A DNA stretch of 15,063 bases from Deltaproteobacteria bacterium UBA3076 (GCA_002367355.1 DFBQ01000016.1:1-15063); one strand, 5' to 3'; shown: positions 1 through 7,522, counted from the first letter of the stretch. Numbers and translations are program-made. The notes: generated from the letters alone by a model not told the origin.

Positions 1-1
1 C

Positions 2-46
2 GGTTTTCCGAGGTTTTCCATGAAAGGAATTAACGATGACCTCTAA
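2..46 (+). CDS. Possible 3' end of an upstream gene (partial)
   Basis: One frame is open from base 2 to a TAA at 44-46 and would encode 14 residues ending in KGINDDL. The stop overlaps the ribosome-binding site (AAGGAG, 45-50) of the next gene, a spacing typical of translationally coupled operon genes. A second frame closes at 31-33 and a third at 21-23, so the choice of frame rests only on this spacing. Too little remains to name a product. If real, the ABC genes continue an operon that begins to the left of the window. Confidence 0.25.
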   Translation, partial: GFPRFSMKGINDDL

Positions 47-55
47 GGAGCTATC

Positions 56-1075
56 ATGAAGGCCTTTAAGGACTTTAAAAAAGGTGGGCTGCTGATTGTT
101 GGGCTGTTCTTCCTATGTCTCTCCTCTTCTGTCGCTCTTGCCCAAGAGAGGCAGGACATAGGCATGGCCGTAGAGTTTATGGACCATGCGGCCTGTGCTT
201 ATGTGGCCAAGGACAAGGGCTGGTTTAAAAAGGAAGGGCTCAGGTTATCTGCCTGTGAAAGCTATGTGACCGGCATGGCCCTGGCCGCGGCCCTGGCCCG
301 AGGAGATATTCAGGCGGCCTACATCTGTCTGGTGCCGGCTATAAATGCTTGTGCCAATGCCGGAGTGTCCATAAAGATCGTTGCCGGAACACATAGATAC
401 GGCTACGGCCTGGTAGTCAACCCCAACAAGGTAAAGACCATTAAGGACCTGGAGATGCCAGGCCTCCGGATCGGCTGTGTTCGGGAAGGAGGGGCCGTGG
501 ATGTCCTTTTACATAAGACCATTGACAGCTATGGTCTTGATCCGTCCAAGATATTAAATAAGGTTCAGCGAATGAACCCGCCGAGACAGTTGTTGGCCAT
601 AAAAATGGGCCGGATTGATGCCGCTTTTCTGCCGGAACAATGGGCTACCATGACTGAAGATTACGGTTTTAAGATGTTGCTCACGGCCCAGGATCTTTGG
701 CCCCTGATGCAGGGAAGCGTTCTGGTGGTCAAAGAAGAATTGATAAGGAAACATCCGGATATAGTCAGAAGGCTGGCAAAGGTAACCCGGAAGGCAACCG
801 ACTGGGTCAATCAACATCCGGAAGAGGCTGCGACCATTATGGCCCGGCAATTTTCAATAACCAAGGAGAAAGTCCTGCCGGTCAAGGTGGTCAAGACGGC
901 CGCTAAATTTGAGATCACCCCTGAGGCTCTAAAGCGCTCTATGGGCCGGTTGAAATATACCACTTCGATCAATCAGGAGATGGTGCAAGAGGTGATAGAT
1001 TACACAGCCGGGCTGGGTTACATAAGAAACAGCTTCAAGGCCGAGGATATCCTGGATTTAAGATTTTTAAGATGA
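56..1075 (+). CDS. ABC transporter substrate-binding protein, NitT/TauT (NMT1/THI5-like) type
   Basis: This is the periplasmic solute-binding component of an ABC importer. Residues 1-29 form a typical Sec signal peptide: a basic start, a hydrophobic stretch GLLIVGLFFLCL, and a probable cleavage after ALA-29. The mature part has the two-lobed layout of NMT1/THI5-like and SsuA/TauA proteins, with the family's KDKGWFKKEGL segment early on, a central DLEMPGLRIGC hinge region, and a C-terminal helical region with HPDIVRRLAK and NQHPEEAA. The length (339 aa) is normal. The start is supported by AAGGAG five bases upstream. The stop overlaps the permease start by 4 bases (ATGA), so the two are translationally coupled. 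The family covers nitrate, sulfonate, pyrimidine, bicarbonate and other ligands; nothing nearby identifies the substrate. Confidence 0.9.
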   Translation: MKAFKDFKKGGLLIVGLFFLCLSSSVALAQERQDIGMAVEFMDHAACAYVAKDKGWFKKEGLRLSACESYVTGMALAAALARGDIQAAYICLVPAINACANAGVSIKIVAGTHRYGYGLVVNPNKVKTIKDLEMPGLRIGCVREGGAVDVLLHKTIDSYGLDPSKILNKVQRMNPPRQLLAIKMGRIDAAFLPEQWATMTEDYGFKMLLTAQDLWPLMQGSVLVVKEELIRKHPDIVRRLAKVTRKATDWVNQHPEEAATIMARQFSITKEKVLPVKVVKTAAKFEITPEALKRSMGRLKYTTSINQEMVQEVIDYTAGLGYIRNSFKAEDILDLRFLR

Positions 1076-1848
1076 AACCGGTCGGGAAAATAAGACCAAA
1101 GTGGGGGATACTACCTGTAGCTATATTTCTGGCCATATGGGAGATCACCGCCCGCCTCAATCTTGTTCCAGGCCACTTTTTCTTCCCTTCCTTCTCGGAA
1201 GTTTTACTGGAATTTTATGAGATGAGTGTCAACGGGATTCTATTGGATAATTTTCTCAGCAGCCTGACCCGGGTTCTGGTTGGCTTTTGCACCGGCTCTA
1301 TGGCCGGGCTGGCCATTGGTATCCTGATGGGATGGAACAATATCTTGGATAATGCCTTCAGCCCCTTGATCAGCCTTCTCTATCCCATCCCGGCCCTGGG
1401 CTGGCTACCCCTCCTGATGCTTTGGATCGGAATAAATGAAATCCTGCCGATAGCCATAATCTTTATCTGCTCCTTTTTCCCTGTCTGCTACAATACGGCT
1501 ACCGGCATCAGAAATGTAGACAGGAAATTCATAAATGCCGCCAAGACCCTGGGCGCCTCTCAGGTCAGAATCTTGATAACGGTTGTAGTTCCTCTGGCCC
1601 TGCCGACCATATTTACCGGGTTGAGGCTGGAGGCCGGGATGGCCTGGAGGGTAATAATAGCCGCCGAAATGGTGGCTATTCCTACCGGAATCGGTGCTCT
1701 GCTCATGAAGGCCGAAAGTCTTATGCGCATAGACATAATTATAGTCTGCCTAATGGTCCTGTCTCTAATGTGCTTTTCCTTTGAGAGATTCTTTACCTAT
1801 ATAGAGGCCAAGCTGACCCATCGGTGGACCTGCCATGACCGCCATTGA
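1072..1848 (+). CDS. ABC transporter permease, NitT/TauT (SsuC/TauC-like) type
   Basis: This is the inner-membrane permease of the same importer, in the binding-protein-dependent permease superfamily (BPD_transp_1). The 258 residues contain about six hydrophobic segments, the characteristic FFPSFSEVLLEF stretch after TM1, and the PIPALGWLPLLMLWIG segment typical of SsuC/TauC proteins. The cytoplasmic EAA loop that docks on the ATPase is clear around NAAKTLGASQVRI, followed by VVPLALPTIFTGLR. One permease gene is present, so the transporter probably uses a homodimer. It starts inside the last codons of the binding protein gene and overlaps the ATPase gene by 14 bases, as expected for one transcript. 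Confidence 0.92.
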   Translation: MKPVGKIRPKWGILPVAIFLAIWEITARLNLVPGHFFFPSFSEVLLEFYEMSVNGILLDNFLSSLTRVLVGFCTGSMAGLAIGILMGWNNILDNAFSPLISLLYPIPALGWLPLLMLWIGINEILPIAIIFICSFFPVCYNTATGIRNVDRKFINAAKTLGASQVRILITVVVPLALPTIFTGLRLEAGMAWRVIIAAEMVAIPTGIGALLMKAESLMRIDIIIVCLMVLSLMCFSFERFFTYIEAKLTHRWTCHDRH

Positions 1849-2527
1849 ACTGCGGAATATAGAGAATTATGCCTGCCGGGGGGTAAATCTTAAGGTCTTC
1901 TCTGGTGAGTTGCTGGTACTTCTTTGTCCCAACGGGGCCGGGAAAACCACCCTCCTTAATATTATTGCCGGCCTGACCGGATATAGGGGCTCGGTCCACT
2001 TTGATGGCCGTCCTATAGATGAACTCCCGACACAGGAGAGAAAGGTAGGTTATCTCTTTCAGGATCTGGTCTTGTTCCCTCATCTTGACATGGCCTCAAA
2101 CATCGCCTATGGACTGAGAGTCCAGAGATGGTCGAATGAAAAAATTGAACTCCGGGTCAAGGAATTGCTCCGGTTATTTAAGATAGAACACCTGGCCGCC
2201 GCCTATCCCTGGCATCTTAGCGGTGGAGAAAAGCAGAGGGTGGCCCTGTCCCGGGCCTTGGCTCCTTATCCCAAAATACTCCTTCTGGACGAACCGTTGA
2301 GCAGCCTGGATTGGCAGACCTCTCAGTATTTGAGATTTGAGCTCAAGGACCTTCAACGACAGCTTGGCATTACCACCCTGTATGTCACCCACGACCTGAC
2401 CGAGGCAAAGGATGTGGCCGATAGAATGGCCATCGTCCTTGAAGGACGGATAGAACAGATAGGTAGGCTGGAAGACTTGCAAACCGGACCATGGGCCAAA
2501 CAAACCGATCAGTCTGGAATCCATTAA
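1835..2527 (+). CDS. ABC transporter ATP-binding protein, NitT/TauT type
   Basis: This is the ATPase that powers the importer. Motifs in order are a Walker A region at residues 31-38 (CPNGAGKT), a Q-loop glutamine at about 76 (YLFQD), the signature LSGGE at 128-132, Walker B ILLLDE at 148-153, a D-loop SSLD, and the switch histidine at 186 (YVTHD). The first Walker A glycine is replaced by cysteine, which is unusual; the catalytic GK-T core is intact. At 230 residues it is a short, minimal subunit with little beyond the core fold. The gene overlaps the permease by 14 bases. No clear terminator follows; the next gene points the other way. Confidence 0.92.
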   Translation: MTAIELRNIENYACRGVNLKVFSGELLVLLCPNGAGKTTLLNIIAGLTGYRGSVHFDGRPIDELPTQERKVGYLFQDLVLFPHLDMASNIAYGLRVQRWSNEKIELRVKELLRLFKIEHLAAAYPWHLSGGEKQRVALSRALAPYPKILLLDEPLSSLDWQTSQYLRFELKDLQRQLGITTLYVTHDLTEAKDVADRMAIVLEGRIEQIGRLEDLQTGPWAKQTDQSGIH

Positions 2528-2564
2528 GAGCCAAAATCTTTTGACTTCAACGTTCCATGAATGC

Positions 2565-2885
2565 TTATATGTTCTCGGATTTGAACTTTTCAAGACCTAT
2601 TTCATTTATACGATTAAGACTTTCAATTCTGTTTGTCTCTGAAAAGAACCCGAATATTTTTGAAATTATGTTATTCAATTTTTTGCATTCCCTTAATTCT
2701 TGAAAATCCTTGCAATCAGCACACGTATCATACTCGTTGTCCATATTACATTTCCTGATTTTACAATTGCGGAAAACAGGACTTTCACCTCGGCAACCCC
2801 GGCATTTATTACTTGTATACGATCCGCACTCAGAGCAGAGCAAACCGCAACACGCAACTATCACATTTTGATTGTTCTCCGGCAT
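2565..2885 (-). CDS. Small cysteine-rich DUF3795 protein
   Basis: The product is 106 residues from the start chosen here. It carries 11 cysteines, mostly in its first 67 residues (12, 13, 17, 20, 28, 31, 41, 46, 55, 58, 67), in the order CCGLLCSEC, CRGC, C-x4-C, CADC, C. This matches the DUF3795 family, whose members are thought to bind zinc or another metal; no reaction is established. The C-terminal third is a charged helix without Cys. An in-frame ATG exists at 2933, but the start at 2885 has a good ribosome-binding site (GGGAG, six bases upstream) and lies just below a plausible promoter that the longer start would overlap. The gene sits alone in AT-rich DNA, converging on the ABC operon, and may be a recent arrival. 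Confidence 0.75.
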   Translation of the reverse strand: MPENNQNVIVACCGLLCSECGSYTSNKCRGCRGESPVFRNCKIRKCNMDNEYDTCADCKDFQELRECKKLNNIISKIFGFFSETNRIESLNRINEIGLEKFKSENI

Positions 2886-2905
2886 TCCGGTCTCCCATTT
2901 CTTGA

Positions 2906-2933
2906 TATATACTTTGAATAGTCGTAAATTCAA
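2906..2933 (-). promoter_or_regulatory. Putative sigma70-type promoter of the DUF3795 gene
   Basis: Reading the - strand, TTGAAT (2933-2928) is followed after 16 bases by TATATA (2911-2906). The -10 box ends 20 bases before the ATG at 2885, leaving a short leader that contains the GGGAG ribosome-binding site. This is a sequence match only; AT-rich DNA produces such matches easily. Confidence 0.35.
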
Positions 2934-3169
2934 ACTGATTTCAGAGCCTAAATGGCCTATTAGGTATAACCCATTGAATTTATTGCTATATATAAAATAT
3001 GACCATCGAAGTCGCAGTTTAGGTTCGTAATATATACATTTTTAACTCATTGTTTTTACTATAAATAAAATATTCTCTGAAAACAGTTTGAGCTTACGAA
3101 TAGTCATAATTGATTCAAAAAACGCAATTTTTGGTAGTGTAGTGTATGGTTGAGCCTCTTTTGATAAAT
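2934..3169. other. AT-rich intergenic stretch without a recognisable gene
   Basis: This stretch separates the DUF3795 gene from the end of the radical SAM gene. It is clearly AT-richer than the flanking operons. It contains only very short frames (for example 3042-3107 on the - strand, 21 codons, no ribosome-binding site) and weak AT hairpins. I see no terminator with a GC stem and no RNA gene. Confidence 0.6.
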
Positions 3170-5062
3170 CTATCTCCCCTGTGGCGGCCTACTGGCCGGT
3201 CTCACCGGTATGGCCATGCTCAGGTATCTCCCATTTTCTTCAAACATCAATCTTTTATCTACCATCATTCTTAAAAAAGGCACGATCCTGTCCTCAGCTA
3301 TTCCAGGGAAATGTGCCAGGATTCTTTTAAGCGAACGATGCCTCTGACAGAAAAGATAGATCGCCCTGGATGTTCCCACAAGGCGGTGCGTCGAGGGCTC
3401 GGCGCCAACCCGCTTCTGGCGTATGATCAAAAAGTCCCGGCCGTCCCGGAAGCTAAGGATGGGTGTGCGTAAAGGACCCCTGTGAAGTTCGGCGTACTCC
3501 CTTTTCCATGCCCTTACCTTTTTCTTGACTGGTTGCCAGATCTTTTTTTGAAGCCCAAGCTCGCCCCGATAGGCCTGAATCATAAAATTCATGGAGCTGA
3601 AAATATGTGGCGGGAACATGGCAGCGTAATTCGGATGGTTGGAAACCGCCTTGATCCCAAAGGCACTGGTGTCCTGCCACACAGGGCTTCCAAGACCGAG
3701 CCAGAAGTGGACAAATCTCAGCGGACGAAATGGCAGAGCAAACTCAAGATTCCGCAAGGTTTCCTCCACATCCGGAAGATCACTGCCTGGGAAATGGAGT
3801 ATCAGATTTGAGACATTTACTATGCCGAGTTCTTCGCAGTGTTTCATAATCTCCAGATTCTGAATGGCCGTGGTTCCCTTGTTGAGCTTCTTAAGCAGCC
3901 TTGTGCTAAGGGCCTCAATACCGATCTGGACCTCGTGCGTCCCTGCGACCTGCATTGCCTCCAAAATATGCCTGGGGGTTGTGGCCCGTATCTCGGCAAA
4001 TAGGCGAAAGTCCTTGCTCAGCTTGCCAAGCCCTGTAAAAATATCTCCTGACTCCTTCATAGGAAGCAAGTTATCCATAAAGGCCACAGAGAGTGTCTTA
4101 TGCTTTGTAGTCAGTTTGTCGATCTCAGAGACTACCTGCAACGGGCTCTTTGACCTGTAACCGTTCCACTGTAGATTGAGATTGCAAAAGGCACACCCTG
4201 AGTATTTCGCAGCACCTTGTGGCCGGCGCCACCAGCATCCCCGGGATATCTCGGCTGACAAAGTTGGGAAAAAGGTCTTTTGCGGACTGAATGTCTTGAG
4301 CAGATTGAAATAGTCATCGTAGTCAGGAGGTGGGAGATTACTCAGGGTCTCCATTTGGCTGAAGGAAACCGGGGTGTCATTACTTGCGGCTTTTTGCGAG
4401 ACAATCCCCGGGATAGGAGGTATCTCCTCATGGCTTCGGGAGTCACTGAGATGACGAACCAATTGGCTCAGCGGGAGCTCGCCCTCACCATTGACCACAA
4501 AGTCCACTTGGGGAAACACCCGAAACAGGTTCCATGTTGATTCTCCTGCAAACATAGACCCGCCTATCACAATGGAGAGATCCGGGAACCTTCGTTTGAT
4601 GCGCTTGATAAAATAGAGGGCGGATGTGAGCTGACAAAGACATACTGAAAAACCAGCGAGGCCGAAGGCTCCCCAGTCTGTGCTGTCAATAAAGGCATCT
4701 GACACCTTCTTAACCTGAGGGGCCAGGGTTTCGAGACCTGTCTTGCGGACAAGGGGGTGGCCGGAGGCCTCCCGGCGGAAGACCTTTTCTATATACTCAA
4801 AGCGCTCCGGGAATAGCAGGGCGGCATATATGGTTTCCGCCAGCCATGTCCTTTCAGAGATGACCTGATAGAGCCTGTAATCAATGGTCTCTGCTACCTT
4901 TAAATAAAAATGGTGTGCCTCCACCTCCAAATCGGGAAACTGCGTGCCCAGATATGCCTTCAGCGTTCCGAGTTGAATAGAGGGACGGCTAAAAAGAGGC
5001 CATGGTGTTGAGACCAAAGCAATGCGATTCAATGGATCAGTTCTCTCTTCTTTCACTTTCAT
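3170..5062 (-). CDS. B12-binding radical SAM protein, RiPP-maturation C-methyltransferase-like
   Basis: This 630-residue protein has an N-terminal cobalamin-binding Rossmann domain (about 10-210, with IVIGGSMFAGE and NGEGELPLSQL), a radical SAM barrel (about 265-470) and a C-terminal winged-helix-like part (about 540-620). The barrel opens with SRGCWW and contains GCAFCNLNLQWNGYRSKS followed by FMDNLLP. These are hallmarks of the RiPP-maturation radical SAM group (rSAM_ocin-type), whose members probably methylate unactivated carbons of peptides. The three cluster cysteines appear to be C276, C290 and C293 (CX13CX2C); as I recall the relatives have about seven residues in the first gap. The gene starts 37 bases after the TrmO-like gene and is probably co-transcribed with it. 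No precursor peptide, protease or exporter is visible nearby, so the substrate is unknown. The ribosome-binding site is weak, so the start may be a few codons off. Confidence 0.85.
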   Translation of the reverse strand: MKVKEERTDPLNRIALVSTPWPLFSRPSIQLGTLKAYLGTQFPDLEVEAHHFYLKVAETIDYRLYQVISERTWLAETIYAALLFPERFEYIEKVFRREASGHPLVRKTGLETLAPQVKKVSDAFIDSTDWGAFGLAGFSVCLCQLTSALYFIKRIKRRFPDLSIVIGGSMFAGESTWNLFRVFPQVDFVVNGEGELPLSQLVRHLSDSRSHEEIPPIPGIVSQKAASNDTPVSFSQMETLSNLPPPDYDDYFNLLKTFSPQKTFFPTLSAEISRGCWWRRPQGAAKYSGCAFCNLNLQWNGYRSKSPLQVVSEIDKLTTKHKTLSVAFMDNLLPMKESGDIFTGLGKLSKDFRLFAEIRATTPRHILEAMQVAGTHEVQIGIEALSTRLLKKLNKGTTAIQNLEIMKHCEELGIVNVSNLILHFPGSDLPDVEETLRNLEFALPFRPLRFVHFWLGLGSPVWQDTSAFGIKAVSNHPNYAAMFPPHIFSSMNFMIQAYRGELGLQKKIWQPVKKKVRAWKREYAELHRGPLRTPILSFRDGRDFLIIRQKRVGAEPSTHRLVGTSRAIYLFCQRHRSLKRILAHFPGIAEDRIVPFLRMMVDKRLMFEENGRYLSMAIPVRPASRPPQGR

Positions 5063-5099
5063 TTATCATGTATTCCGGATTTTCGGTTCAACGGCTCAA

Positions 5100-5546
5100 T
5101 TATTTGACGATCTCTGATGGATGAGAGAGGCGAGGCAGGGTTGCCCATTTCGGGACAAAGGCATTTTGTATCGTATCCCTGGAAGGAATATATGATTTAA
5201 GGTCTATCACCGGTGAATCATTGAAGGCATCGATTGAATCAATCCGGATGACATTGCCTTTGATGGATAGAATTTTACAAACTGACAGACCAATAAGATT
5301 AGGCCTGCAAGGGGAATGGCAGGCAAACACACCTGTTAAAGGATTGCTCATATTGCGTCTGGGATGGACACGTAAGACACTCCTTTTCTCGGGGGTATCG
5401 TTTTTATGAAACCAATACAGCACTATTACATGGGAAAACTGATCCAACCCCAAAAGTGCATCGGCATATTTCTTGTAAATCTCTATGGTCGTAATTTCTA
5501 AATCCTTTTTTACCTTTCCCGCCGCAAATACCTGGAAAGTATCCAT
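5100..5546 (-). CDS. trmO: TrmO/TsaA-family tRNA methyltransferase (t6A37 N6-methylation)
   Basis: TrmO uses S-adenosylmethionine to methylate N6 of t6A at position 37 of tRNAs that read ACY codons. The protein matches the TsaA beta-barrel core: GLDQFSHVIVLYWFHK, then HPRRNMSNPLTGVFACHSP, then CRPNLIGLSV, then an AFNDSPVIDLKSYIP segment. At 148 residues it has the core domain only and lacks the extra C-terminal domain of the E. coli enzyme; the usual N-terminal loop is also compact. A longer in-frame start exists at 5627, but the ATG at 5546 has a near-perfect AAGGAGG five bases upstream and removes an overlap with the preceding gene. It lies between the RluD-like and radical SAM genes. Family assignment is solid; activity on tRNA is inferred. 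Confidence 0.85.
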   Translation of the reverse strand: MDTFQVFAAGKVKKDLEITTIEIYKKYADALLGLDQFSHVIVLYWFHKNDTPEKRSVLRVHPRRNMSNPLTGVFACHSPCRPNLIGLSVCKILSIKGNVIRIDSIDAFNDSPVIDLKSYIPSRDTIQNAFVPKWATLPRLSHPSEIVK

Positions 5547-5619
5547 TGAGCCTCCTTGATTGCACTGAGCAATATTAACAACGAATATCGTACTTCTAAG
5601 AAAGACCAAGACCGGCTCA

Positions 5620-6573
5620 TCAGCCATTCAGACTCCTGAGTCTCTCAAGGACAGAGGCCATGTCTGCGGGCAGATTGCTTTCCCATTTCATTTTTTCCCC
5701 TGTGATGGGATGAGTAAACTGCAAACAGGCGGCGTGAAGCATCTGTCTTCGGATCGGAATAACTGTATGTCCAACCCTGAATTCCGTCGGCCCACGATAT
5801 AAGGAGTCTCCCAGGACAGGATGACCCAGAGAACTCATATGGACACGGATCTGGTGTGTCCTCCCTGTGCGTATTTTTAAAGATAAAAGGCTTGCGCCCT
5901 TGAGCTCTTCAACAACCTGCCACTCGGTAATAGCAGATTTTCCATTTCTGGATCTAATGGACATCTTCTTGCGATTAACAGGGTGACGTCCAATGGCTGA
6001 ATCCGAACGACCGCTCCTGTCCCGGAGCCTGCCCCGGACCAGGGTCAGATAGGTCTTGTCAATCATTCCCGACTTAAATTGCTCTGTTAATCCTCGGTGT
6101 GCCTCATCATCCTTTGCTACAACCATCAAGCCTGAGGTATTTTTGTCAAGCCTGTGTACAATGCCCGGTCTGAGATACCCGCCTATACCCGAAAGATCTT
6201 GGCAATGGTGCAGAAGGCCGTGAACCAGGGTGTGATCCTCATTCCCTGCCCCTGGATGGACAACAAGACCGGCTGGTTTTTCCAGCACAAGCAGGTGGCT
6301 GTCTTCGTAAACGATTGCCAGTGGGATCGAAACAGGTTCAACAGACAGCGATTTTAAAGCAGGGATATGGATATCAATGCTGTCTCCGGCCTGAATTCTG
6401 AGACTTGAGGACGTTCTGACATATCCTCTGACCTTTATATGGCCGTCGTGTATGAGGTTTTGAATTTGCGACCTTGAGAACCCAAGGTCCTTTAAGGCAA
6501 GAAATTTATCCAGTCTCTTTCCTGCGCCATCGTCATTTACTTTTATAAATACGTACTTGGCGATGTCTGCCAT
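5620..6573 (-). CDS. rluD: RluA/RluD-family 23S rRNA pseudouridine synthase
   Basis: This enzyme converts uridines to pseudouridine in structured RNA; RluD acts on 23S rRNA helix 69. An S4 RNA-binding domain occupies about residues 18-75 (GKRLDKFLALKDLGFSRSQI). The catalytic domain follows with VYEDSHLLVLEKPAGLVVHPG and the active-site motif HRLDKNTSG, whose D143 is the nucleophile. RTGRTHQIRVHM and GHPVLGDSLYRG complete the family pattern, and 317 residues is the usual length. The start agrees with the family, although the ribosome-binding site is weak. The gene lies 87 bases after CarD and 73 before the TrmO start, and all three are likely transcribed together. RluD is chosen over other RluA-type members from the S4 domain plus length, so the exact target site is uncertain. 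Confidence 0.88.
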   Translation of the reverse strand: MADIAKYVFIKVNDDGAGKRLDKFLALKDLGFSRSQIQNLIHDGHIKVRGYVRTSSSLRIQAGDSIDIHIPALKSLSVEPVSIPLAIVYEDSHLLVLEKPAGLVVHPGAGNEDHTLVHGLLHHCQDLSGIGGYLRPGIVHRLDKNTSGLMVVAKDDEAHRGLTEQFKSGMIDKTYLTLVRGRLRDRSGRSDSAIGRHPVNRKKMSIRSRNGKSAITEWQVVEELKGASLLSLKIRTGRTHQIRVHMSSLGHPVLGDSLYRGPTEFRVGHTVIPIRRQMLHAACLQFTHPITGEKMKWESNLPADMASVLERLRSLNG

Positions 6574-6660
6574 ACTACATGACGCCTATCTGTGCTTTGA
6601 TGGGGAATCGGAGCGCCTTTGGTCCATGCCCCCAGACCTTGGAGAGCAGCATGAAACAGC

Positions 6661-7170
6661 CTATGCTTCAACCTCGATCTCTGTACTCACATTATTAAAG
6701 ATAGATTCAATTTCCTCGGTGATCTCTTCTTCTTTTTTATCCTTGGCAACGGAGAGTTCCTTGACCAGTAAACCCTTGGCAGTATCCAGCATTTTTTTCT
6801 CCCCAAATGAAAGGGGCTTATCCATTTGCAGGATATAGAGGTCCCTCAAGACTGTTGCCAGATCGAAAATCGAACCTGTTTTTATCTTATCCATGTACTC
6901 CCTGTAACGACGGTTCCATGTCTGAGGAGTGAACTCTACGTCTTTTTCCTTTAAGATGACATAGACCTGTTCGACCTCACTATCTGAGATAACTCTCCTA
7001 AGTCCGATGTGTTTGGCATTTTTCATGGGGACCATTATTTTCATGTCATTGTCAAGGATACGTATCACATAAAAAACATGTTCGATCCCGGATATTGACT
7101 TTTCCTCTATACCCTCGATCAAACCCACACCATGTGCGGGATACACTGCAAGATCGCCAACCTTAAACAT
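6661..7170 (-). CDS. CarD/CdnL-family RNA polymerase-binding transcription regulator
   Basis: CarD/CdnL proteins bind the RNA polymerase beta subunit and stabilise open promoter complexes, notably at rRNA and growth genes. The N-terminal Tudor-like RNA-polymerase interaction domain is obvious: MFKVGDLAVYPAHGVG, then IEHVFYVIRILDNDMKIMVP and KHIGLR. The rest (about 60-169) is the helical DNA-binding part with the family's RYREYMDKIKTGSIFDLATV and LSFGEKKMLD segments. The length of 169 is typical of CdnL rather than of the longer myxobacterial CarD, which carries an extra HMGA-like tail. AGAGG lies nine bases upstream of the ATG. Confidence 0.93.
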   Translation of the reverse strand: MFKVGDLAVYPAHGVGLIEGIEEKSISGIEHVFYVIRILDNDMKIMVPMKNAKHIGLRRVISDSEVEQVYVILKEKDVEFTPQTWNRRYREYMDKIKTGSIFDLATVLRDLYILQMDKPLSFGEKKMLDTAKGLLVKELSVAKDKKEEEITEEIESIFNNVSTEIEVEA

Positions 7171-7229
7171 ACTGATTAACCTCTAATAGCTTCAAAAAAA
7201 GTCCATAAATTGTAGTCATTTTTAAAATC

Positions 7230-7258
7230 AATATAACACATTTCCCAATTTTTCGAAA
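7230..7258 (-). promoter_or_regulatory. Weak candidate promoter for carD
   Basis: On the - strand TTTCGA (7258-7253) and TATATT (7235-7230) are separated by exactly 17 bases, about 60 bases before the CarD start. The -10 box is a 5/6 match to consensus but the -35 is poor. A second 5/6 box (TACAAT) lies nearer the gene, so the true start site cannot be fixed by eye. Confidence 0.3.
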
Positions 7259-7316
7259 CATGCCGGACCGATCACGTTACAACTTTCGACTGCCAAATAC
7301 AGTGGCTTGTGTTCTT

Positions 7317-7522
7317 GGTAAGCGTTCACCGGTTCAGGGTTCACTGTTCAGGGTTACTTTTCTTTCGTTGGCCTTGCTTGTCGGCCAGCATGTATTTGAT
7401 GATACCACGAATGGCACCGCGGGTACGTCCGGCATGATCAACGTCCCGAAACTCAACTAAACAACTGCTCAGATTTTCGGTGAACCCTGAACCCTGAACC
7501 TCTGAACCTTTGAACCCGTGAG
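7317..7522. repeat. GGTTCA-arm repeat element, copy B, decayed at its right end
   Basis: The left arm (7330-7377) matches 9450-9497 at 43 of 48 positions. It begins with GGTAAGCGTTCACCGGTTCA, a diverged form of the terminal repeat of copy A (9437-9677). The right arm (about 7473-7522) repeats GAACCCTGAACC-type hexamers and matches the right arm of copy A near ATTTTCGGT and GAACCTTTGAACCCGTGA. The two arms are inverted relative to each other. The interior differs from copy A and carries a different part of what looks like the same gene. The outer right end is lost. The right arm overlaps the 3' end of the ClC gene. Confidence 0.75.
7341..7460 (-). pseudogene. C-terminal remnant of a four-helix-bundle (23S rRNA IVS-type) protein gene
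   Basis: Inside copy B of the repeat, a - strand frame ends at 7341-7343 and reads EFRDVDHAGRTRGAIRGIIK then YMLADKQGQRKKSNPEQ. The pattern of an amphipathic helix ending in IxGxIKYL-like residues resembles the last helix of four-helix-bundle (IVP/S23) proteins. The tail QGQRKKSNPE matches the equivalent frame in copy A (QGQRKKGNPE). The 5' part of the gene is missing and is replaced by arm sequence. Identification depends on the copy A comparison; on its own it would be unrecognisable. Confidence 0.4.

Noticed and set aside
2946..2964. CCTAA...TTAGG hairpin as a terminator for the DUF3795 or radical SAM gene
   Set aside because: The stem is only five pairs, has no T-tract and lies upstream of the DUF3795 gene rather than after it.
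3042..3107. Small - strand frame beginning MTIRKLKLFS as a RiPP precursor for the radical SAM protein
   Set aside because: It is 21 codons in AT-rich DNA, has no ribosome-binding site, no leader-like motif and no core rich in modifiable residues.
5063..5099. TTTTCGGTTCAACGGCTCAA between the TrmO-like and radical SAM genes as a third GGTTCA element
   Set aside because: It shares only a few bases with the arms, has no inverted partner and fits a normal intergenic gap. The match is within chance.
5547..5627. Longer N-terminus for the TrmO-like protein
   Set aside because: The extra 27 residues do not resemble the family, the frame overlaps rluD, and a strong AAGGAGG sits in front of the ATG at 5546.
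6574..6660. Gap between carD and rluD as a small RNA or terminator
   Set aside because: Only a four to five pair stem can be drawn (GGTC/GACC) with no T-tract and no recognisable RNA motif.
7330..7522. GGTTCA/TGAACC hexamer runs as a CRISPR or simple tandem array
   Set aside because: The hexamers are irregular, lie in two inverted arms and have no unique equal-length spacers. They fit the arms of an inverted-repeat element.
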